Of a stretch of DNA of 45,042 nt, positions 39,697 to 45,042 are shown in pieces. How positions within the stretch are numbered: the first letter of the stretch is position 1; each line of letters begins with the position of its first letter. The stretch is from an uncultured bacterium. GTDB taxonomy: Bacteria; Verrucomicrobiota; Verrucomicrobiia; CAIQCK01. The stretch covers positions 1-45,042 of the forward strand of contig CAIQCK010000102.1 in the NCBI GenBank assembly GCA_903870275.1, given 5' to 3'. The notes beneath the pieces were generated by a model, which was not told the origin of the DNA, did not search any database, and saw only the letters and a list, made by a program, of their open reading frames with translations. The translations under genes were made by a program, and so were the position numbers.

Positions 39697-40050
39697 TCAC
39701 TGCCGGGGCAAACGATTGGCGGCGGCAAAACAGCTGAAGGCAACGAGCATCGAAAGACTCGCGATCACGATCGCCAACGGTCCGGGACGTTCCAACTCCT
39801 CCAACCGGCCGAACCACTTCGCCACCACGAGTCCAAACTTTCCGTAATACATCTCCATTTCCCGCGAGGCCTTTTTGGAATCCTCCAGCGACAGGGTGAA
39901 ATCCTGGTTCTCGTATTCCATGCTGGATGATTCCTGATGCCTTGATCGCTTCGAACGGTCCCCACTACTCCTATCGACAAGGGTGGCGCCGCCAAGACCA
40001 AGAAGCAGCACGAGAACGCCGAGGACGTGGAGTTGACGACGAGTCATCAT
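39697..40050 (-). CDS. Small membrane protein with two hydrophobic segments
   Basis: The 117-residue product (from the double ATG at 40050/40047, AGGG just upstream) has an N-terminal hydrophobic segment (LHVLGVLVLLLGLGGATLV) and a second near the C-terminus (PLAIVIASLSMLVAFSCFAA). Between them lies a charged region (SLEDSKKASREMEMYYGKFG) that suggests a short helical loop. The start choice is between two adjacent ATGs; the frame is open further up but without features. It lies 19 bp after the thioesterase gene on the same strand, so they are probably co-transcribed. Function unknown. Confidence 0.6.
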   Translation of the reverse strand: MMTRRQLHVLGVLVLLLGLGGATLVDRSSGDRSKRSRHQESSSMEYENQDFTLSLEDSKKASREMEMYYGKFGLVVAKWFGRLEELERPGPLAIVIASLSMLVAFSCFAAANRLPRQ

Positions 40051-40069
40051 AGCCCTGGCCCGATGTCCC

Positions 40070-40504
40070 TCACGGTTCCCCTTCCGGCGGCACCAGTATA
40101 AACATGGAGGACACGATCTCTGGGATGGAACGGGGACGCCCCGTTGCGGCATCCACGAACACCCAGTCGGTTTCACCCTCCGCCAATACAGCGCCATCCG
40201 TGGTCCGGAGAAACTTGTATTTTCGGATGGAGCGGACCTTCCTGAAGTTGCACACCCACGTCAGCGCGGCGATCCGGTCACCGGCAAATGCGGGACGCAG
40301 GTATTCAATGCGGTGAGACCGCGCCACCCACGTCGCGCCGGCATCCTGGGTCGCCCGGCTGCATCCGACGGTGTCCGAGTGCGCCACGGCCGTATCCTGC
40401 ATCCACTTCACGTATTCCACGTTGTTGACATGCCCGTTCTCATCCACTGAAGCCGATGGCACGGTGAACTCGTGACGGTAGATTCCATTCGCTTGTGAAT
40501 CCAT
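40070..40504 (-). CDS. Acyl-CoA thioesterase, hotdog fold (YbgC/FadM-like)
   Basis: The 144-residue product matches the 4-hydroxybenzoyl-CoA thioesterase/YbgC class: VPSASVDENGHVNNVEYVKW, then MQDTAVAHSDTVG, then SHRIEYLRPAFAGDRIAALT. The general acid/base Asp lies in SVDENGHVNN and the fold is a single hotdog. It likely hydrolyses acyl-CoA or acyl-ACP thioesters, but the chain length cannot be read. The start at 40504 is chosen because it gives the usual N-terminus; the frame is open to 40642. It is divergent from the STAS-like gene and followed by a small membrane gene. Confidence 0.85.
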   Translation of the reverse strand: MDSQANGIYRHEFTVPSASVDENGHVNNVEYVKWMQDTAVAHSDTVGCSRATQDAGATWVARSHRIEYLRPAFAGDRIAALTWVCNFRKVRSIRKYKFLRTTDGAVLAEGETDWVFVDAATGRPRSIPEIVSSMFILVPPEGEP

Positions 40505-40690
40505 AACGGTCAATCGCTGATTCCCAGAGGATGCGGCAAATGGCGGCGAGCGTAAAGTCAAACGATGACCTGGGCGCAACAATCGCTGAATCTCGCGGCG
40601 ATGAATGTTCCGTCGAAATGCGCGTCTAACCTCATAACGCAACCGAGACGGATTTTGTTTTTAGCAGCAAGATGAACGGAGAAGAACTGT

Positions 40691-41059
40691 ATGCACCGTG
40701 TGACGATGGACGCAACAGCCCGCCTGCTCACCATTAGCTGGGCCGGACACGTGGATTCGGAGGAGGCAAGGCGATGCTGTGAAGAGGTTGGAAGACACCT
40801 GGCTGACATCCAGCGAGGGGGCCGGATTGTGACGGATTTAAGCGGCTTGGAGACGATTGACCGTGAGTGTGCCGTCCAGATTGACCGGATCATGGATCTT
40901 TTTCACAAGCGCGGGGTGGATACGATCACCAGGGTCATTCCGAACCCCTATAAGGATGTCGGACTCAGCATCATGTCCTTGTTCCACTACAACTACCGTC
41001 ACGGCATCCACATCATGACGTGCAAAAGCATGGAGGAGGCGAAACGGATTCAGGCGTGA
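40691..41059 (+). CDS. SpoIIAA/STAS-like protein
   Basis: The 122-residue product has a single alpha/beta domain with the pattern RLLTISWAGHVDSEEARRCC, then GGRIVTDLSGLETIDRECAV, then IHIMTCKSMEEAKRI. It looks like the STAS/SpoIIAA fold, including the conserved DLSGL strand-turn. Those domains act as anti-anti-sigma factors or as sensor modules. The usual phosphorylated serine appears as DLSG, but I cannot tell whether it is used. No partner kinase is nearby. It lies 39 bp before dodecin on the same strand. Confidence 0.6.
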   Translation: MHRVTMDATARLLTISWAGHVDSEEARRCCEEVGRHLADIQRGGRIVTDLSGLETIDRECAVQIDRIMDLFHKRGVDTITRVIPNPYKDVGLSIMSLFHYNYRHGIHIMTCKSMEEAKRIQA

Positions 41060-41098
41060 GGACTTGCCTCGCGGCGTTTCGATGGTAGATTTGCAGCC

Positions 41099-41311
41099 AT
41101 GAGCAATCATATCTACAAGAAAATCGAACTGGTTGGCTCCTCCCCCAACAGCATTGAAGAGGCGGTTCAAAACGCCGTCGCCAAGGCGTCCAAGACGGTG
41201 CACAACATGCGTTGGTTCGAGGTGGTCGAGACCCGCGGACAGATCGAGAACGACAAGGTTGCTCACTGGCAGGTGACACTCAAAATAGGCTTTACCCTCG
41301 ACCCCTCCTAG
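41099..41311 (+). CDS. Dodecin
   Basis: The 70-residue product matches the dodecin family: YKKIELVGSSPNSIEEAVQN, then AVAKASKTVHNMRWFEVVET, then RGQIENDKVAHWQVTLKIGF. Dodecin is a small flavin-binding protein that assembles into a 12-mer and stores or buffers flavins; the Trp-containing MRWFEV segment is the stacking site. Length is exactly that of the family. It follows the STAS-like gene by 39 bp. No regulatory site was recognised. Confidence 0.95.
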   Translation: MSNHIYKKIELVGSSPNSIEEAVQNAVAKASKTVHNMRWFEVVETRGQIENDKVAHWQVTLKIGFTLDPS

Positions 41312-41467
41312 TCGAAAAGCCTCTGCCACAACTACAGCGGCAGCCGCGGGCAACCGCGGCCGGCCGCCGCCATGATGACGACGCCGCGGGCTGATCTCGC
41401 ACCCGGCCATCGGACAATCCCCTGCCCCGTCGCCGGTGGAAAAACGCGACCGCGAACGCTCGCAAAA

Positions 41468-43723
41468 CTACTCGGGCGGCTTGGGCGGCTCCTTCAGCAA
41501 GCGCACTTCGATATTCGAGATGCGCGTGGTGTTTCTTCGATTCACCGAGTGCGCGCCAAATCCGAACTTGGGATACCGCCCGCCGACAGACCCCTTCTTC
41601 GACACCATGTCTTTGAAGACCAGTTTACCGTTGAGGTAAAACGTGATTTGATTGTTCCAGCATTGCACATGGAGGTGGTTTTTCTTCTCCAAGGTCACGG
41701 AGAATTGCGGATTGTCCACAAGATAAAAGCCATGGAGCAGGGTCGCTTGGCATGTCCCAGCCTGTTTGTCGTTCCACAACTCGCACATCAGCCAGTCGCG
41801 TGCTTCGGTTCTGGAGTAACCGAGCACAACGCCCAGCGCCTGGCCCGTGTCGGTGGGCGCATCAATCTCAAAATCCGCGCGCACCTCGAAGTTCGTGCCA
41901 ACGTGCAGTTGTGAGGCCACCAAAACCCGCTCATTGTTGGCCCGAATCTGCAGCACGCCGCCGGGAAGCGCTTCCCATTTGCCGTAGTGCCAATTCCAGC
42001 CTTCGGCAAGGTTGCCGGCCTTCGGCGAAATGTTGACCCATCCGCCGCCCGCCAGCTTGTCGTCGCCGACGGAGATGTTCATGCCGATCCGCAGGGTTCG
42101 CAAGCCAATCTCCGGGCCTGTGTATTTCTTCAGAGCGGCTTCATAATGCTGGACGGCTTCCGCGTAGTCCCGCGCCTTGGCCAGCGCCCGCGCTTTCTCG
42201 TAATCGTCCTTCGCCGCGCTGCTAAAAATATAAACATCTCCGAGGATGGCGTTCTCGGAGAGACCGAAGAAACTCAGATCGGTTTTGATGCACGACGTGG
42301 GTTTGCCATTCAGCCGGTCGAGCGCCTTGCGCGCTTCGTCGTAGCGGTGACAGAGCCAGCCGTGGATCATGATGAACGAAAGGCGGTCCTGGACCTCGTC
42401 CTTGCGTTCAGGCGCGGCGAGCAGCGTTTGGTCGAGCGCCATCACATCGGCCGCGACTTGCGGCTGCAGGTAACGGTCGCGGTTATCTTCCAAATCGAGG
42501 GTTGTTTCGCGGACCAGTTCAAAGAAATAGTCCGGCACCGCGGTGTCGTAGCGTTTCGTGGCGACACAAGCATGACCGAAGGCGAACAGGGCATCCACGC
42601 TGCCGCCCCAGCGCGGTTGCAGCGCCCACTCCAGCCGTCGGTAGGCCGGCAGATAATCGAACTGGGATTTCACGGCACGGTCAAACCAAAGCCGCAGGCC
42701 GTCGCCCGGCGGCCCCTGGCCGGCCATCACAACCGTAATCATCTCGCTGGCAGCTTCGGGACGGTCCGGACGAAGCTTCCAACTTTCCATCAACTCCGCC
42801 CGGGCTGTTTTCAGATGTTCCGCGAAGCCTGCCCAGCCTTTCCTTGCCACCTGGTTGGCCCATCCGCTGCCACGGTCCTTCCACGCGCGCTTCACCTCGA
42901 TGTAACCCAGCAGGGTGTGCCTCGCCCAGGCGGGAAGCTTCGGTGAGCTGGCGTAGAGTGCGGCAAGGTCGTCATTGAGGCGGTTGAGGCCGCGATTCTC
43001 GTAGAAGTGAAGCGCGTGCTGGACGAAAATCATGTCGTCGGCGCCTTCGTAACTGCCTTCCTCCAACGATTCGCGGATCAGGCTGATGATCTGCCGGTCG
43101 AGCGCTTTCATTTTCTCGCTCCTGCTGGCACTTGAGTCGCGCAGCCGGGCATAGTAGCCGAAGTCAACGGCGACGAAACAAGCCATCGCCCGCGGGTAAC
43201 GCGTCTCTTTCTCGATCTGGCGCAGCACCTTTTCATAATCGCGATAATCGCGCTGCGACTCCGGATCGAAACAGGCACGCTCCAGCCAGTAGGTGAAATA
43301 GCGGACCAGCGGGTCATCGCAACCGGCGGTGAGAAGCTTCTGGCCCTGCTCACACAAACGGACCGGCGCGCGTTTGGCTGCGTGCAGCCAGAAGGGAACG
43401 ACCTCTTTCAGAAATTTCGTTGCGTCGGTTTTCCACGGCTGGCTTTTCACCACTTCGTCAAACGGCGCGAGGACGTGCCGCTGGCACCAGTCCAAATGCC
43501 GTTTGTCGTAATCGTGCCATGTGTAGGAGTTGGCCGACACCGGAATGGGAGCGCCCGCTTCGGCGACCGTTTTGTCCTGCATGAGCCAATCCAAAAACGA
43601 ACTGACGGCCCAACAATAGCCGACGGCGATCGCCACGCCCAAAATGACCCACGCTCCCAGCCTGAGACCGCGGCGCAGGGTGCCGGGGTTGACCGGAAGC
43701 TGTGGCGGCGGTGTGGTTGTCAT
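41468..43723 (-). CDS. Membrane-anchored protein with C-terminal LamG/DUF1080-like domain
   Basis: The 751-residue product has one N-terminal hydrophobic helix (LGAWVILGVAIAVGYCWAV), then about 500 residues of helical-repeat character. That part contains many Trp and Tyr and patterns such as YYARLRDSSASRSEKMKALD and YLPAYRRLEWALQPRWGGSV, TPR- or DUF4034-like. The last 200 residues are a concanavalin-like domain (WNWHYGKWEALPGGVLQIRA, FEVRADFEI, MCELWNDKQAGT, LHVQCWNNQITFYLNGKLVF, then KD). Such domains bind carbohydrate or act as 3-keto-disaccharide hydrolases (DUF1080). The start at 43723 is chosen for the anchor. It is 19 bp after the dockerin-bearing gene on the same strand, probably one transcript. 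Confidence 0.7.
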   Translation of the reverse strand: MTTTPPPQLPVNPGTLRRGLRLGAWVILGVAIAVGYCWAVSSFLDWLMQDKTVAEAGAPIPVSANSYTWHDYDKRHLDWCQRHVLAPFDEVVKSQPWKTDATKFLKEVVPFWLHAAKRAPVRLCEQGQKLLTAGCDDPLVRYFTYWLERACFDPESQRDYRDYEKVLRQIEKETRYPRAMACFVAVDFGYYARLRDSSASRSEKMKALDRQIISLIRESLEEGSYEGADDMIFVQHALHFYENRGLNRLNDDLAALYASSPKLPAWARHTLLGYIEVKRAWKDRGSGWANQVARKGWAGFAEHLKTARAELMESWKLRPDRPEAASEMITVVMAGQGPPGDGLRLWFDRAVKSQFDYLPAYRRLEWALQPRWGGSVDALFAFGHACVATKRYDTAVPDYFFELVRETTLDLEDNRDRYLQPQVAADVMALDQTLLAAPERKDEVQDRLSFIMIHGWLCHRYDEARKALDRLNGKPTSCIKTDLSFFGLSENAILGDVYIFSSAAKDDYEKARALAKARDYAEAVQHYEAALKKYTGPEIGLRTLRIGMNISVGDDKLAGGGWVNISPKAGNLAEGWNWHYGKWEALPGGVLQIRANNERVLVASQLHVGTNFEVRADFEIDAPTDTGQALGVVLGYSRTEARDWLMCELWNDKQAGTCQATLLHGFYLVDNPQFSVTLEKKNHLHVQCWNNQITFYLNGKLVFKDMVSKKGSVGGRYPKFGFGAHSVNRRNTTRISNIEVRLLKEPPKPPE

Positions 43724-43742
43724 TAGTTTTTTTCCCAGGGTA

Positions 43743-45042
43743 TCAGCGGTAAACCACCCGCCGCAACCAGCCGGCGTCCAGACCGGAGGCATTGGCGGCG
43801 TTCTTGGAGTAGGTCCACGTCAAACGATGTGTACCGGCAGGAATATTGAACGTCAGCGTCTGCCAGCCTGCTTCGCCGGAAATCGCTCCCGGCTGATTCA
43901 CCCCGTCTATCGCGAACGTCAGATAATCCCCGTTCAACTCCGAGGACACCATCCAGTCGAAGCTCAACGTCCCCTGCCCCGCCACCGTCGTCTCCACCCA
44001 CGACACGTTCAGATTGCCGATGCTCCCGCTCCACGCCGCCTGGCTGCCGTCTTCCGCAAGTGTCGCCGTCCAAGGCGCGTCGCCGTTGGTGCTCCACGTC
44101 AGGTTTATCGCCCCCAACGCCTGCCCCAGCGTCATCGTCGCCAACGCGGAGGCTGTCAGGCTATCGCCGGCGTCGCTGGAGGAAAGCGTCTGTGCCGCCC
44201 CGGAGCCGGCGAGGCTGGCGCTGTGCAGGAGGTTGTTCTTGATCTGTTGCAAGTCCACTGCGTTGATGATCCCGCTGCAATTGACGTCGCAGAGGAAGTT
44301 CGCCGGGGTCAGCGTCGCCAGCAGGTTGTTCTTGGTCTGTTGCAGGTCCACGGCGTTAACGGTGCCGCTTTGGTTCACATCGCCATAGAGGGAGCGCACG
44401 ATCACCGCGTTGGTGCCCGAAAGCGGGTTGCCGGCCAGATCGGTGAGCCCGTTCATCACCACCGTCACCTTCGACTGGTCCACCACGCTGGTCAGGTTCA
44501 ACGTCAGGTTGCTGCTGACGATGCTCGCGCTCACAAACGTCGCGTTGGTCACCGTGAACTCCGTCGCATCCAGCGTCCCGTCGATCGCCGCCATTGCCTT
44601 GTTGAAGGTGAACACCAGTTGCGCTGGCCCGCTCGCCCGCGGCTCCACCGTCGCGCTGGGCACCCCGTTCAGATTCAGGTTCAAGTCGAATGTTCCCGCG
44701 CCCTGCGTCTTGCGTGACACCGCCGCCAGCAGCAGCGGTGTCAACTGATAGGTGCCAGTGTTGGTCGTCGTCGCCCCGGAAACGATCTGCACGCTCTGAT
44801 TGGTCGGAGCGATCCAGCCGATGAGGTTGGTGTAGCTCACCGTGTGGCTGCCCACCAGCAGGCCGCCCACGGTCTCGTTGTTGGTGTGCCAGTTGCCGTC
44901 GGCGTCCACCTGCCACTTCGCCCCCGCGTCAATCGCCGTCTGCGGCGCAAGGGTCACCTGCAACGAGCCGGCGATCTGGTCGGCCTCAATCACGCCCGTG
45001 CTGTAGAGCGCGCTGGTGTTCCAATAGAGCGTCGGCGAGAGC
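43743..45042 (-). CDS. Secreted multidomain protein with dockerin-like repeat (partial at right edge)
   Basis: The frame is open from the window edge (45042) to the TGA at 43743, and the start lies outside. The visible 432 residues hold, in order, a beta-rich repeat typical of Verrucomicrobia surface proteins (GSLQVTLAPQTAIDAGAKWQ and GLLVGSHTVSYTNLIGWIAP) and a domain around TFNKAMAAIDGTLDATEFTV. Next are two dockerin-type calcium-binding segments (DVNQSGTVNAVDLQQTKNNL and DVNCSGIINAVDLQQIKNNL), then a jelly-roll-like C-terminus (TLSFDWMVSSELNGDYLTFA). Dockerins usually pair with cohesins, but none was seen. The protein is probably exported and surface-bound. It is followed by the large LamG-like gene after 19 bp. 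Confidence 0.75.
   Translation of the reverse strand, partial: LSPTLYWNTSALYSTGVIEADQIAGSLQVTLAPQTAIDAGAKWQVDADGNWHTNNETVGGLLVGSHTVSYTNLIGWIAPTNQSVQIVSGATTTNTGTYQLTPLLLAAVSRKTQGAGTFDLNLNLNGVPSATVEPRASGPAQLVFTFNKAMAAIDGTLDATEFTVTNATFVSASIVSSNLTLNLTSVVDQSKVTVVMNGLTDLAGNPLSGTNAVIVRSLYGDVNQSGTVNAVDLQQTKNNLLATLTPANFLCDVNCSGIINAVDLQQIKNNLLHSASLAGSGAAQTLSSSDAGDSLTASALATMTLGQALGAINLTWSTNGDAPWTATLAEDGSQAAWSGSIGNLNVSWVETTVAGQGTLSFDWMVSSELNGDYLTFAIDGVNQPGAISGEAGWQTLTFNIPAGTHRLTWTYSKNAANASGLDAGWLRRVVYR

Noticed and set aside
1..45042. tRNA, rRNA, riboswitch or CRISPR features
   Set aside because: None was recognised by reading. A covariance-model scan was not possible.

Overview
The window looks like a chromosomal segment of a GC-rich, Gram-negative-type bacterium. 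The best guess is Verrucomicrobiota, perhaps the Limisphaerales/Pedosphaera side. This is inferred from gene style: Tat-exported Gfo/Idh/MocA oxidoreductase, sugar-active secreted proteins, a PEGA lipoprotein, a Verrucomicrobia-like DXS variant, a dockerin-bearing secreted protein and many palindromic repeats. It is not proved by a marker gene. No rRNA, tRNA or CRISPR array was recognised.

Layout. 1-138 is the end of an IS21-like insertion sequence running off the left edge. 419-4409 holds a glycine/histidine-rich exported protein, a GH43-like secreted beta-propeller protein, a secreted CE1/LpqC-type esterase and a polytopic membrane protein. 4493-12919 is an unusual block of minus-strand genes: the membrane protein, a large ankyrin protein, a GH38-like alpha-mannosidase with Fn3 domains, and a PIG-L deacetylase. 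Each is directly preceded by a copy of the same dispersed repeat, so the block reads like a string of repeat-plus-gene units. A solitary Flp-type pilin, a Gfo/Idh/MocA oxidoreductase and a GT-C-like membrane protein follow.

17070-30430 is a Tad (Flp) type IVc pilus or secretion locus. It has two small Flp pilins, two TadE-like pseudopilins, a TadG-like protein, an exported protein of unknown function, CpaB/RcpC, a CpaF/TadA ATPase with an N-terminal FHA domain, TadB, TadC, a DUF192 protein, a second FHA protein with a membrane anchor, and a lipoprotein with five PEGA repeats. Several junctions overlap by 4 bp, which suggests translational coupling. One AT-richer gene with Sm-like repeats sits on the opposite strand between tadB and tadC. 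The secretin, TadZ/CpaE and prepilin peptidase are absent from the window.

30625-41311 is mostly housekeeping: ATP-type PEP carboxykinase, an M42 aminopeptidase, a YcxB-like protein, a lipoate-ligase-family protein, xseB-dxs, a single-cluster ferredoxin, small lipoproteins, a hotdog thioesterase, a SpoIIAA/STAS-like protein and dodecin. 41468-45042 is a minus-strand pair: a large membrane-anchored protein with a C-terminal LamG/DUF1080-like domain, and a dockerin-containing secreted protein that continues past the right edge.

At least three families of short palindromic (REP-like) elements are scattered between genes. One lies in frame inside a membrane-protein gene and another sits at the 5' end of a tad-locus gene.
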